Assembly: GCA_029861675.1 (NCBI GenBank) | Contig: JAOTYV010000045.1 | Span: 1 to 22,217 of the forward strand | DNA length: 22,217 nucleotides | DNA from: Alphaproteobacteria bacterium | Lineage (GTDB): Bacteria; Pseudomonadota; Alphaproteobacteria; UBA8366 | Direction: 5' to 3' | Shown: piece after piece, positions 1 to 7,728 of the stretch | How the letters are laid out: each line of letters starts with the position of its first letter | Numbering within the stretch: position 1 is the first letter of the stretch | Translations under genes and position numbers: made by a program | Notes under the pieces: model-generated | The model's database searches: none | The model's input: the letters and a program-made list of their open reading frames with translations, nothing else | Told to the model about the DNA's origin: nothing

Positions 1-1194
1 AGATCCCCGCCGGTGAGTGTCTCGGCGCGGCCCGCAGCGCCGCCAAAGCCTGCTGCACCCACTTTCGATCACCGGCAATTCGAACTGGCAATCTGGGAGT
101 CGATCAAGCAGAGCCGGGAAGCAACAGATTTCGAGGGATTTCTGAAACAATATCCGAACAGCGCGTTCGCTCCCGGGGCGCGCTCGCGTATTGCCGAACT
201 CAAGCGCGAAAATCGTCTTGCAATGCGGCCTCCACCGCCGAGTGCTAAACCCAAACCGCCTTCGGTCAGTCTCGGCGAGTTCTTCTCCGAAGCCGAAATT
301 CGGGAAGCGGTGGTTGGCAACACCTTAAAATTTCCTGCGTTGAGAAACGGTAAACACCTACGAAAGGGTGATGATCTATTCATCTATTTCGCCCAGGACG
401 GCACAGTTGCCGCCCGGGCCCGCACGATGCCTCGGACAGCTCAAAAGGTTTGGTATTTTAATAAATCGGCGATGCTGTGCAGAACGACCGGACGAAACAG
501 TAAGAACCACTGTGTGATGATCGCAAAAAGAGACGACCCGGACAAATTGGAGCTTTCGAACCCGAAAGCCGGCGTCAAATACGAAGCGACAATTTTGAAA
601 GGGCGCCAACTGCCTGAGCACGCATCGGCACCGACCGCGGCGGCGAAACCCAATGCCGAGACCACCGTGCGCTTGCGCGACCGAATCGAGGCACTAAAAG
701 CAGAGGGGCCCCATGGCGACTGCTCCATGCAAATTCATGAATCGCGGGACCGCGATCAGGCAGCGTGGGCCGAGTGCGAGGATAGAACCGATACCATCGC
801 CGCTCTCGAACGCCGCATGAAACAGGACCCGGCGGCGTTGGGCACACCGCATTCGACGGTTGCCGGGCTTGGCCAAATCCTCTCCAAGGCAGAAATTATG
901 GAGACCGTCATTGGCAACACTGTGAATTTTCGCCACCCGGCTTTCGGCAGCAGTATTTTTATTTATTTTGGCGAGGACGGCTATGCTTTCGTCAAGGGCT
1001 ACCATCCAACCAAAACGTTTCGCAAGGTATGGTTTTTCAATAAATTGGGGATGCTGTGCCGGTACAAAGTAAGGCCGCAGAAAATTTGTTTAAGGGTCGC
1101 AAGGAGTGATGATCCGTCTAAATTTGAGCTTTCAACGCCGCATGGCGTCAGCTTCGATGCGACAATGCTAAAGGGGCGTCAGTTGCCCGACTAA
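1..1194 (+). CDS. Two-copy small-domain protein, caspase-tail-like (5' partial)
   Basis: The frame is open to the left edge, so the N-terminus is probably missing; the GTG at 13 is only the first possible start inside the window. The first visible part contains a segment of the type F/E-x-x-x-W-E-S-I-K followed by DFEGFLKQYPNSAFAPGAR (about nt 76-200), which is the linker commonly seen after caspase-like (peptidase C14) domains in alphaproteobacteria. After a proline-rich spacer come two copies of one domain of about 100 residues (nt ~280-615 and ~870-1191). Both share GNT near the start, IYF-x-x-DG, KVW(Y/F)FNK-x-x-MLCR, a second Cys, DDP-x-K-x-ELS and end in LKGRQLP. The two Cys per copy and the repeated W/F core suggest an extracytoplasmic disulfide-bonded fold. 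Function unknown; the caspase link is inference from the linker only. Confidence 0.75.
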   Translation, partial: RSPPVSVSARPAAPPKPAAPTFDHRQFELAIWESIKQSREATDFEGFLKQYPNSAFAPGARSRIAELKRENRLAMRPPPPSAKPKPPSVSLGEFFSEAEIREAVVGNTLKFPALRNGKHLRKGDDLFIYFAQDGTVAARARTMPRTAQKVWYFNKSAMLCRTTGRNSKNHCVMIAKRDDPDKLELSNPKAGVKYEATILKGRQLPEHASAPTAAAKPNAETTVRLRDRIEALKAEGPHGDCSMQIHESRDRDQAAWAECEDRTDTIAALERRMKQDPAALGTPHSTVAGLGQILSKAEIMETVIGNTVNFRHPAFGSSIFIYFGEDGYAFVKGYHPTKTFRKVWFFNKLGMLCRYKVRPQKICLRVARSDDPSKFELSTPHGVSFDATMLKGRQLPD

Positions 1195-1340
1195 ACATTA
1201 TCCGATGAAAAACGGACTCCGCCTCGTACGGTGGCACTGCAAGCGGCCGTGGGCGGGCCGAGATAAATGCATAGATGGTTTCGATCGCCGCGGTGTGCGT
1301 CCGGAATGCGTTGCCCTAATCTAAATATACTGCCTTTATC

Positions 1341-1436
1341 CCCTCAAATTGACCGATACCCGCCATCCGCCATCGCGATACCGCCGGTGACGCAGCCGGC
1401 GAGGTCGGACGCCAGGAAGACCGCCGGGCCGACGAT
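1341..1436. repeat. Direct repeat copy 1 (SDR 3' end)
   Basis: This 96-bp stretch matches 2791-2886 in the same orientation with 8 mismatches and no gaps (about 92% identity). Similarity begins 3 bp beyond the SDR stop codon and ends abruptly on both sides. The two copies are 1450 bp apart and bracket the FAD oxidoreductase gene almost exactly. Confidence 0.9.
1344..1436 (-). pseudogene. Orphan 3' end of an SDR dehydrogenase gene
   Basis: Read on the minus strand this encodes IVGPAVFLASDLAG, then CVTGGIAMADGGYRSI and a TGA stop (1344-1346). It is the C-terminal 30 residues of a short-chain dehydrogenase, nearly identical to the end of the intact SDR gene at 2794-3564. No start, Rossmann motif or Tyr-x3-Lys belongs to it: upstream on its strand lies the FAD oxidase, whose stop codon is about 15 bp away. 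It can be a remnant of a second SDR gene or a copy left by a recombination or duplication event. Only the tail survives, so no enzyme can be made from it. Confidence 0.8.
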
Positions 1437-1450
1437 TTTCGTCGTAGACC

Positions 1451-2749
1451 TCAACTGTACGAGTCCTGGAACCGTTTCCATGTCATCGCAATTTTGACAC
1501 CAAGAGGGGCGAACGATCGAAAGGGCATGCGCTCGAACGAAAGCTCGGTCCACGCCGACAGCGCGTCGGTGCTTCCGAGCATCTGACGCGCGAGCTGGCA
1601 ACCGGCATACGAGGCGCGGGCGACCCCCGAGCCGTTGTAGCCCATCGCGTAAAACACCGAGCCCGATTGTCCGATATGCGGCAGGGTGTCCCGCGTAAAC
1701 GCCACATAGCCGGACCAGCAATGATCGATCGCCGTGTCCTTCAGCGCGGGGAAGACATCGAGCATTTCCTTGTAGAGATGGGAGAAATCGTCGGGATTCG
1801 TGGTTCCCGCGCGACCTTTCAGCTTCCCGCCGAACAACAGACGCTTATTGTCCGGCGAAGGTTGGTAATAGTGATGGACCCGCAACGTATCGCCGTACAC
1901 GCGCATCTTGGGCATCAGGTCCGTAAGAAGGTTCGGCGACAGTTCCGACGTCGCGATTATCGCCGAGGCCACCGGAACGATGCGGTCGTAGAGATCGCGC
2001 GTCGCCGGCGTGGTGTAGCCGTTTGTCGCCACGACCGCTTCGCGGCATGAGATCGAGCCTTTATCGGAATGCACGATCACGCCGCTATCGGTTTGTTCGA
2101 GTCCGACGACCCGCGTGTGAGAATGCAAATCGACACCCGCCGATTCCGCCCGCTCCAGCAGCCCGTCATGATAGAGCGCCGGGTGCACCGATGCGTCGCC
2201 GGGAAGCACGCTCCCTCCGTGATAAAGGTCCGAGCCGATTTCGTCGGTCAGGTCTTCCCGTGGCACCATGTACGCTTCGACTCCTGCGATTTTTCGCAGG
2301 TCCTCAATATCATGCGCCATGGATTCGTAATGCGCCGGTCGGGATGCTCCGCGGAAACGTCCCGCCTCGCGCAGATGGCATTCGATCCGCTCGTCTTTGA
2401 TAAAGCTCTTGACGTAATCCAGTGCCGCGGTGCCTTCGAGCAAGAGAGCCCGAGCCCGCTCCGCACCGTACAATTCGATGAGCCGTTGGACCGTGAACCT
2501 TTGATTCCCGCTGCCGACCTGTCCGCCGTTACGGCTGCTCGCCCCATAACCGATCGTTTCCGCTTCGAGCAGCGCGACCTGCCGCCCGCCGCGCGCAAGC
2601 GTGAGCGCCGCCATCAAGCCGGTGAATCCCGAACCCACAACTACCGTGTCGGCGCTCGCCGGAAGATCCGTTTCCCGGCGCTCTTGCCGTGGCGCCCATT
2701 CCCACCACCACGGCGTAAAACTCGCTTGGGCAAATGCTTCCCTGGTCAT
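1451..2749 (-). CDS. FAD-dependent oxidoreductase, DAO/PuuB-OrdL type
   Basis: A 432-residue flavoenzyme of the D-amino-acid-oxidase superfamily, most like the gamma-glutamylputrescine oxidase/OrdL branch. It would oxidise a secondary or primary amine or amino acid to an imine in the cytoplasm. The N-terminus has the tryptophan-rich WWWEW patch typical of this branch, then VVVGSGFTGLMAAL (G39-x-G41-x2-G44), an acidic residue for the ribose (E62) and GASSRNGGQV (69-78). Near the C-terminus YNGSGVARA is the second FAD contact motif. The ATG at 2749 has AAGGA 8-10 bp upstream. It follows the SDR gene on the same strand after 44 bp, so the two are probably co-transcribed: SDR first, oxidase second. 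The substrate cannot be read from sequence. Confidence 0.88.
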   Translation of the reverse strand: MTREAFAQASFTPWWWEWAPRQERRETDLPASADTVVVGSGFTGLMAALTLARGGRQVALLEAETIGYGASSRNGGQVGSGNQRFTVQRLIELYGAERARALLLEGTAALDYVKSFIKDERIECHLREAGRFRGASRPAHYESMAHDIEDLRKIAGVEAYMVPREDLTDEIGSDLYHGGSVLPGDASVHPALYHDGLLERAESAGVDLHSHTRVVGLEQTDSGVIVHSDKGSISCREAVVATNGYTTPATRDLYDRIVPVASAIIATSELSPNLLTDLMPKMRVYGDTLRVHHYYQPSPDNKRLLFGGKLKGRAGTTNPDDFSHLYKEMLDVFPALKDTAIDHCWSGYVAFTRDTLPHIGQSGSVFYAMGYNGSGVARASYAGCQLARQMLGSTDALSAWTELSFERMPFRSFAPLGVKIAMTWKRFQDSYS

Positions 2750-2790
2750 TTACATCGTCCTTTTTTGTTCACGCGTGCCATCCGCCCACA

Positions 2791-2886
2791 CCCTCAAATC
2801 GAGCGATACCCGCCATCCGCCATCAGAATTCCGCCGGTGACGTAGCCGGCGAGGTCGGAGGCCAGGAAGACCGCCGGGCCGACGAT
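2791..2886. repeat. Direct repeat copy 2 (inside intact SDR gene)
   Basis: Partner of the repeat at 1341-1436. This copy is the genuine 3' end of the intact SDR gene plus 3 bp of downstream sequence. The mismatches include changes that alter two residues of the encoded tail (Tyr to Cys and Leu to Ala in the orphan copy). Confidence 0.9.
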
Positions 2887-3564
2887 GTCTTCCGGCTTGC
2901 CGGCGCGCCCCAGCGGGGTGTGGTCGAGGAAGATCTGAATCAGGCCGGGGTTGTTGGCGCGCGCCTCGGCGTTGAGCGGGGTTTCGATCAGGCCTGGGCC
3001 GATGGCGTTGACCCGCACGCCGTCCTTGCCGAGTTCGGCGGCGAGCGCGCGGGTGAAGCCCAGCACGCCGTGCTTCGACGTGGTGTAGGCGAGCGAGTTC
3101 GGCGTGCGCACATGCATGAAGGACTGGATCGAGCCGATATTGACCACGCGGCCCTTGGTTTTCCGCAACTGGTCGAGGAAGGCGTGGGTCACGTTGAACA
3201 TGCCGTCGAGGTTGATGCCGATGATGTCGTCCCAATCCTTGGTGACGGCGTCCCGATCGCCGGTGAAGGGCGTGCGGCGGTTGATCCCGGCGTTGTTCAC
3301 CAGGATCGAGATCGTGCCGATTTCCTTGGCGATGCGCTGGGCGACGGTCACGCAGGCGTCGCGGTCGCGAACGTCGAGGGCGATGCAGTGGGCCGCATGG
3401 CCGGCCTCGGCAATTTCCTTTCGGACGATGTCGGCCGCGTCCGGGTCCAGGTCGAGGATGACGATCTCCGCGCCCTGTTCCGCATAGCCCATGGCGATGC
3501 CGCGTCCGATGCCGGAGGCGCCGCCGGTGACCACGGCCAGGTGTCCGTCGAGTAATCCGCTCAT
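2794..3564 (-). CDS. SDR family NAD(P)-dependent oxidoreductase
   Basis: A classical short-chain dehydrogenase of 256 residues that interconverts an alcohol and a ketone with NAD(P). Visible motifs: TGGASGIG (13-20) for cofactor binding, LDLD with Asp at the end of strand 2 suggesting NAD preference, NNAG (90-93), Ser145 in NIGS, and Tyr160-x3-Lys164 (YTTSK). The chosen ATG at 3564 has GAGGGAGAG about 6 bp upstream; an in-frame TTG at 3579 lies before that site and is less likely. The gene leads a probable two-gene operon with the FAD oxidase. Its last 93 bp are duplicated downstream of that oxidase (1344-1436). Confidence 0.9.
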   Translation of the reverse strand: MSGLLDGHLAVVTGGASGIGRGIAMGYAEQGAEIVILDLDPDAADIVRKEIAEAGHAAHCIALDVRDRDACVTVAQRIAKEIGTISILVNNAGINRRTPFTGDRDAVTKDWDDIIGINLDGMFNVTHAFLDQLRKTKGRVVNIGSIQSFMHVRTPNSLAYTTSKHGVLGFTRALAAELGKDGVRVNAIGPGLIETPLNAEARANNPGLIQIFLDHTPLGRAGKPEDIVGPAVFLASDLAGYVTGGILMADGGYRSI

Positions 3565-3657
3565 GCCGCTCTCCCTCAATGCAAGTGTGTTTCAGAGACT
3601 CTAGCGCCCCGGTGCGGGGTCTGGAAAGCGCGTGCGGCACCTCGAAGGACCGCGAGG

Positions 3658-4281
3658 CTATCCGGCCTTGCGCGCCACGATGAAGACGGCTGCGCCTTTG
3701 TCCGGCTGCCATCGATGGTCCAGAGCGAAACCGGCGGTCGTCAAACTGTCTTCCAGCTCCGTCCGGGTGAAGACTCTGACCGCGGGCATCAAGCCCAGAA
3801 ATTTGCCAATCGGCGCGATCCATTTGAAAAACTTCATCGAGTCTCCCAGGCATGCGGTGCTCGTGACGAATATGCCGCCCGGTTTGAGCATTTCATGGAC
3901 CTTGGCGATGGCCGCTTCCTTGTCGTCCAGCAAGTGCAGGACGCTCAAGCCCAATACCGCATCCAGCGACGCTTCCGGAACGACGATCTCTTCGATACTC
4001 GATTGTTCGAACGTCACATTCGTAACGGTGCCGGCGGCCGCCTTGCCTCGGGCGATCTCAATCATTCTCGACGAAATATCGATGGCGCGGATATGCTTCA
4101 CATAGGGCGCATGGGCGATGGCCGTCGATCCTGTCCCGCAGCCAAACTCCAAAACCTCCATATCCGGGCGGAAATATTCGCGGGTGATCTGCAGTTTTTT
4201 CCGATAGGCATCCTCATCGGCAATCGGCCGCTTCGAATAGCGGTCTGCAAGCCTGTCCCAAAACTTGCTTGACGGGCGCAT
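3658..4281 (-). CDS. Class I SAM-dependent methyltransferase
   Basis: About 207 residues with a Rossmann-like SAM fold. Motif I is VLEFGCGTGSTA, followed by the acidic AIDIS motif II, VLGLSVLHLLDD and the LKPGG turn before a late strand. The start is ambiguous: the ATG at 4281 or a TTG two codons earlier (4287), neither with a strong ribosome site. The C-terminal part (FFKWIAPIGKF, then TRTELEDSL and AGF) resembles small-molecule methyltransferases of the Methyltransf_11/25 type. Neighbours do not indicate a substrate. It could act on a small metabolite or lipid; no metalloid-binding cysteine set is seen. Confidence 0.85.
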   Translation of the reverse strand: MRPSSKFWDRLADRYSKRPIADEDAYRKKLQITREYFRPDMEVLEFGCGTGSTAIAHAPYVKHIRAIDISSRMIEIARGKAAAGTVTNVTFEQSSIEEIVVPEASLDAVLGLSVLHLLDDKEAAIAKVHEMLKPGGIFVTSTACLGDSMKFFKWIAPIGKFLGLMPAVRVFTRTELEDSLTTAGFALDHRWQPDKGAAVFIVARKAG

Positions 4282-4318
4282 CGTCAATCTGGCCTTGCAA
4301 CTGCGCCGGACGACCCGG

Positions 4319-4834
4319 TCACGAGTCTACCCGGTAGATCGCCCACACTTCGCACTTTTGCGCGTGGGAATCCTCCGGAAACTTTGCCCGAAGTGAATTG
4401 CGGATCTGCAGGGCGCGCGTCAGTTCGCCGATCAACCCGTTCGGCATGACGTATTCGCTAACACAGTCTTCTTCATCGGTTCCCCAATTGGTCACGAGGG
4501 AAACATCGCAATACCCATCGATGATATCGAAGCCCAGCAATCCGTCCTTTGGGACATATCCGTCGTCAAGTTCGATTTCGACGCCGATGAGATCGGCGTT
4601 TTCATAGCGCTCCAGTACGTTCCGCGCATAGGCGAGGCTGGTGATCAGGCCGAGTTTGAAATCCGCATTGACGCAGTTCTGCCAATCGTCCTTTGTTTTA
4701 GGCTCGAAAAGGTCAGGTCGCAGAATTCCATCGACCGACTCAAAGCTTGTCAGCGCCAACTTGCGCCACGCGATGTAGCTTTGCCATTTGTCGCCGGTTT
4801 CGGGACCAAAACTTTCAACGACCTTGTAGTACAT
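4319..4834 (-). CDS. Hypothetical protein
   Basis: A 171-residue acidic, soluble protein starting MYYKVVESF at the ATG at 4834. It has no signal peptide, membrane segment or family motif that I recognise. The composition is rich in Asp, Glu and Trp (GTDEEDCVSEYVMPNG; DDGYVPKDG), and the shape resembles small cytoplasmic proteins such as immunity-type or DUF proteins, but I cannot place it. It lies 37 bp beyond the methyltransferase start on the same strand, so it may precede that gene in one transcript. Lower GC than neighbours in places (for example 4480-4600) may point to recent acquisition. Confidence 0.7.
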   Translation of the reverse strand: MYYKVVESFGPETGDKWQSYIAWRKLALTSFESVDGILRPDLFEPKTKDDWQNCVNADFKLGLITSLAYARNVLERYENADLIGVEIELDDGYVPKDGLLGFDIIDGYCDVSLVTNWGTDEEDCVSEYVMPNGLIGELTRALQIRNSLRAKFPEDSHAQKCEVWAIYRVDS

Positions 4835-5087
4835 GGTGACGCCTGCACATGTATTGCGGGGTTCGCACAGCGTTCGTTGCGAAGACCCACGTGACTGCTC
4901 ATCCGGGCCGGCCGGTCGGGCCCGGCTCCGGTCGACGGATGCAGACCATAATCAATTTCCTGACGCCATGGTCGAAAAGTTCCGAGGCCTCGAATTTCCT
5001 TCGCCGCCCCATTCGCGGTAAAATGGCCGCGACACCAATACGCGGCTCCGTCCGGGGCCGCGCTTCTTTCGAAAGGATCGACATCGG
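4835..5087. other. Divergent intergenic region, GC-rich inverted repeats
   Basis: No gene is supported here. The stretch separates the minus-strand hypothetical gene from the plus-strand hydrolase and must hold promoters for both. It contains CATCCG (4900-4905) and CGGATG (4936-4941) flanking a very GC-rich core, and a second stronger hairpin at 5041-5062. Confidence 0.5.
5041..5062 (+). terminator. Terminator-like leader hairpin before the hydrolase gene
   Basis: CGCGGCTCC (5041-5049) pairs with GGGGCCGCG (5054-5062) across a 4-nt GTCC loop, giving 9 pairs with one G-U. It is followed by CTTCTTTC, a weak pyrimidine tract. It ends 25 bp before the ATG of the hydrolase and just before its AAAGGA ribosome site. 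It could be an attenuator, an upstream terminator or simply a stable leader structure. Confidence 0.4.
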
Positions 5088-5963
5088 ATGAGCGCAGGAG
5101 AGCGGCTGCCGGGAACACCGGTTCCCATGCATAATTGGGCCGGGGCGGGCGGCCTCGAGATCGCCGGCGACAGTTGGGGCGAGCCGGGGCGGCAGCTCGT
5201 GGTGCTGCAGCATGGCGGCGGGCAGACCCGCCATGCCTGGAAGGGCGCGGGCGAGACGCTGGGCGAGGCGGGCTATCACGTGATCGCCTTCGATGCACGC
5301 GGCCATGGCGATTCCGCCTGGGCGGCGGCGGACGATTACGGGTCCGATTTCATGGTCGACGATCTGTGCTGCGTGATCGCGGCGGTCGGCGCGCAACGCC
5401 CGATCCTGGTGGGGGCGTCGATGGGCGGCGGAGTCAGCCTCCTTGCCGTCGGCGAGGGTAAGGTGGATGCCGCCGCGCTGGTGCTGGTCGATACCGCACC
5501 GCGCACCGAACCCGAAGGCCGGGCCGAGATCATGGCGTTCATGAACCAGAAGCCGGAAGGCTTCGACAGCCTGGAGGAAGTCGCCGAGGCGATCTCGAAT
5601 TATCAGCCGCACCGCAAGCGGCCGCGCACGCTCGATGGCCTCGCCAAGAACATCCGGCGCGGCGCGGACGGTAAATATCACTGGCATTGGGATCCGGCAC
5701 GGCGCCAGAAATGGCGCGACGAGACCGACTACCGGCAGCGGCTGCACGACTGCGCCGATCGCCTGACGCTGCCGACACTGTTGGTTCGCGGCGGCCTGTC
5801 GAATGTGCTGAGCGAAGAAGGGGCGCAGAGCTTCCTCAAACAGGTCCCGCATGCGGAATATGTCCAGGTGAACAACGCCGCCCATATGGTCGCCGGCGAC
5901 CGTAACGACAACTTCGCCGGCGCGGCGATCGAATTCCTGAGCCGGGTCGCGCCACCGAAATAG
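5088..5963 (+). CDS. Alpha/beta hydrolase
   Basis: A 291-residue hydrolase of the alpha/beta fold, related to the esterase/epoxide-hydrolase/peroxidase-type group. The oxyanion segment is QHGGGQTRHAW, followed by FDARGHGDS, and the nucleophile elbow is GASMGGG with Ser111. His266 (NAAHMVAGD) is the base. The acid position after the late strand reads RGGLSNVLS, where relatives usually have Asp: here it is Asn239, so either another residue supplies the acid or activity is altered. AAAGGA lies 9 bp before the ATG. The insertion cap (about 140-220) is rich in Arg, His and Trp. It appears monocistronic and its substrate is unknown. Confidence 0.88.
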   Translation: MSAGERLPGTPVPMHNWAGAGGLEIAGDSWGEPGRQLVVLQHGGGQTRHAWKGAGETLGEAGYHVIAFDARGHGDSAWAAADDYGSDFMVDDLCCVIAAVGAQRPILVGASMGGGVSLLAVGEGKVDAAALVLVDTAPRTEPEGRAEIMAFMNQKPEGFDSLEEVAEAISNYQPHRKRPRTLDGLAKNIRRGADGKYHWHWDPARRQKWRDETDYRQRLHDCADRLTLPTLLVRGGLSNVLSEEGAQSFLKQVPHAEYVQVNNAAHMVAGDRNDNFAGAAIEFLSRVAPPK

Positions 5964-5988
5964 GACGCGCTCGTCCACAGCCCGGAGA

Positions 5989-7212
5989 TCATCCGCGTTC
6001 CGCCAACTGCGCCTTCATGTGTCGCGCCGCTTCGGCAAAACCGCCGTCGCCGCCGTCGAGGAAATGGACGTGCTCGGATTTTTCCAGGTTGAACACGAGA
6101 CAGGTCATCAAGGCGGTATGGGCGGCGTGCAGGCCGTAGGCGATGCCGCCGTCGCGGCGCATGCGTCCGAGACAGTCGTCGAGCGCTTGCACCTGCTCGG
6201 CGCTGCAATCGAGCACGAGCCGGAGCATGTCGTCGAAGCGGCGGAAGTCGGTGTTGGCGATCAGCTCCGCCTTATAGGCCGGCGCGTCGTAGGAACCGGC
6301 CTTGCCGCCGGCACGGTGCAGCATCCATTGCAGGGCGCTTTGCGCGAGGATGGCGGCGAGCCGTCTTAAATACGCGAAGCGTCCCGGGCCGGCCGAGGCG
6401 CCGGCCTCGGTCCGGAGTCCGGCGGGCGGCCAGCGAAAGCGCAGTCCGGCATCGGTCGACGGTGAAAGATCGCCGAAATTTTGCTGCAATGCTTCGTTCA
6501 CGCAGGCGATGACATTTCGGAAAACCGCTACCCGCGCGTCCGGGTCGGTTTCGGTCGACATCACCAATACCGAGACAATCTTGCCGTTTCGCGCGCCGAT
6601 GGGCGCCCAGCGGCAAGTGAGACCCGCGAGATCGGGCATGTCGCCCGGGCCGGTCGCTGCCTCGCGATAGGGCGCGCCGGCAGCCTCGTCCTTGATCAAT
6701 TTGTCGGCGAGTTCGATACCGCCGCCGCTGAACAGGGCCAGGTGATTGCCGGGGCTGAGGCGGAACTTGGCGACCAGGATATCGCGGTCCAGTTCCCGCA
6801 GATCAGCGATCGGCACGATGCCGATGCGCATCGCCAGTCCAAACCGCGTCTCGCAAAGAGTCTTGGTGCGGGTCAGGGCGTCGCGAACCCGATCCACCGT
6901 GTAGCCGGGCACGGCAAAGGCGGCGCCGTCGCCGCCGAAGACATAGGGAATGTCGGACACGGGATGAAACTGTTTGAGGGTGTTCAACACGGCGGTGATG
7001 CAGGCCGCGCCCATCATATTGACGTCCTTGTACCGGCCCTCGGCAATCGCCTTTGTCGATCCTTGAATATCGGCCAGCGCCACTTGCCAATCCGCCGGCA
7101 ACGGCCGGTAGCGCGACGGGTCGGTGAAGCCCTCGAAATCGTCGAACGCGGCAAGCTCCTCGTAAAAAGCGCTGGTGTTGTCGCGTAAGTTAGAGTCCGG
7201 TTGAGGGGGCAT
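5989..7212 (-). CDS. DUF3095 family protein, class III cyclase-like fold
   Basis: A 407-residue protein that I recognise as DUF3095. The N-terminal part resembles class III nucleotide cyclases: ALADIQGSTKAI (about 46-56) corresponds to the first metal-binding strand and VFGGDGAAF (about 91-99) to the second acidic hairpin. The C-terminal part (about 270-390) contains a helical segment and a late strand that ends in VHFLDGGDGG. Whether the family cyclises nucleotides is not established to my knowledge, so this is annotated by family only. The ATG at 7212 has a poor ribosome site. Convergent with the hydrolase, with 25 bp between the two stops. Confidence 0.85.
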   Translation of the reverse strand: MPPQPDSNLRDNTSAFYEELAAFDDFEGFTDPSRYRPLPADWQVALADIQGSTKAIAEGRYKDVNMMGAACITAVLNTLKQFHPVSDIPYVFGGDGAAFAVPGYTVDRVRDALTRTKTLCETRFGLAMRIGIVPIADLRELDRDILVAKFRLSPGNHLALFSGGGIELADKLIKDEAAGAPYREAATGPGDMPDLAGLTCRWAPIGARNGKIVSVLVMSTETDPDARVAVFRNVIACVNEALQQNFGDLSPSTDAGLRFRWPPAGLRTEAGASAGPGRFAYLRRLAAILAQSALQWMLHRAGGKAGSYDAPAYKAELIANTDFRRFDDMLRLVLDCSAEQVQALDDCLGRMRRDGGIAYGLHAAHTALMTCLVFNLEKSEHVHFLDGGDGGFAEAARHMKAQLAERG

Positions 7213-7314
7213 TCGATTGCCATGCTGGTGCCGCCATTCGGCATCATGCGGGTATTTGCGTTCGATGGAATGGTTTTCGCTCCGGCGCTGTGCCTGCTTT
7301 GGATGTTTGCCGAA

Positions 7315-7497
7315 TCAGGGGTCCCAGCGTTCGTTCGGCTCGCCACCCTTGCCATAGTTGGTGCAATTGCCGGTTCGCGCGCACACATCGTGGGAGAAAT
7401 GCCGTAGTTGCTCCTTGCTGCAAGCGGTTAGCGCAAGCATGGAGGCCAGCATTGCGGTGAGGATGAGACCATGGGCGATGTGCCAGTATCGTATCAT
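7315..7497 (-). CDS. Small lipoprotein
   Basis: A 60-residue product starting at the ATG at 7497. Residues 1-25 form a signal peptide with a hydrophobic core (GLILTAMLASML) and a lipobox LTAC with Cys26 as the lipidation site. The mature part of 35 residues has two further cysteines (CARTGNC) that could form a disulfide. The start codon overlaps the stop of the XRE regulator gene as ATGA, which indicates translational coupling in one operon. Function unknown. Confidence 0.75.
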   Translation of the reverse strand: MIRYWHIAHGLILTAMLASMLALTACSKEQLRHFSHDVCARTGNCTNYGKGGEPNERWDP

Positions 7498-7709
7498 TCT
7501 TGGTCCGATTTTTGATATCTCAAAATGTCGCCGGGCTGGCAATCAAGATGGTCACAGATGGCTTGCAGCGTTGCAAAGCGGATGCCCTTGACCTTGCCGG
7601 ATTTCAGCAGCGAGAGGTTTTGTTCGGTAATGCCGACCGCCGCGGCAAGGTCCTTGGATTTGACCTTCCGCGTCGCCAGCATGATGTCGAGCGTGACGAT
7701 GATCGGCAT
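7494..7709 (-). CDS. XRE/Cro-type small transcriptional regulator
   Basis: A 71-residue stand-alone helix-turn-helix protein. DLAAAVGITEQNLSLLKSGK fits the helix-2/turn/helix-3 pattern of the Cro/C1 family, followed by IRFATLQAICDHLDCQPGDIL, which is the characteristic end of YozG-like regulators. Such regulators are typically encoded with DUF2975 membrane proteins, as here: the DUF2975 gene ends 19 bp upstream on the same strand. Probably controls its own operon; an ACAAT-N8-ATTGT inverted repeat lies in the operon's promoter region. Confidence 0.88.
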   Translation of the reverse strand: MPIIVTLDIMLATRKVKSKDLAAAVGITEQNLSLLKSGKVKGIRFATLQAICDHLDCQPGDILRYQKSDQE

Positions 7710-7728
7710 TGGATCGGGTCTCGGCCCG

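Noticed and set aside
3607..3619. CCCCG/CGGGG hairpin upstream of the SDR gene
   Set aside because: Only five pairs with a 3-nt loop and no T-tract; likely chance in GC-rich DNA.
7201..7407. Plus-strand open frame encoding a hydrophobic 68-residue peptide
   Set aside because: It overlaps the DUF3095 start and the lipoprotein gene on the opposite strand; the lipoprotein has a clear lipobox and ATGA coupling, so this is a shadow.
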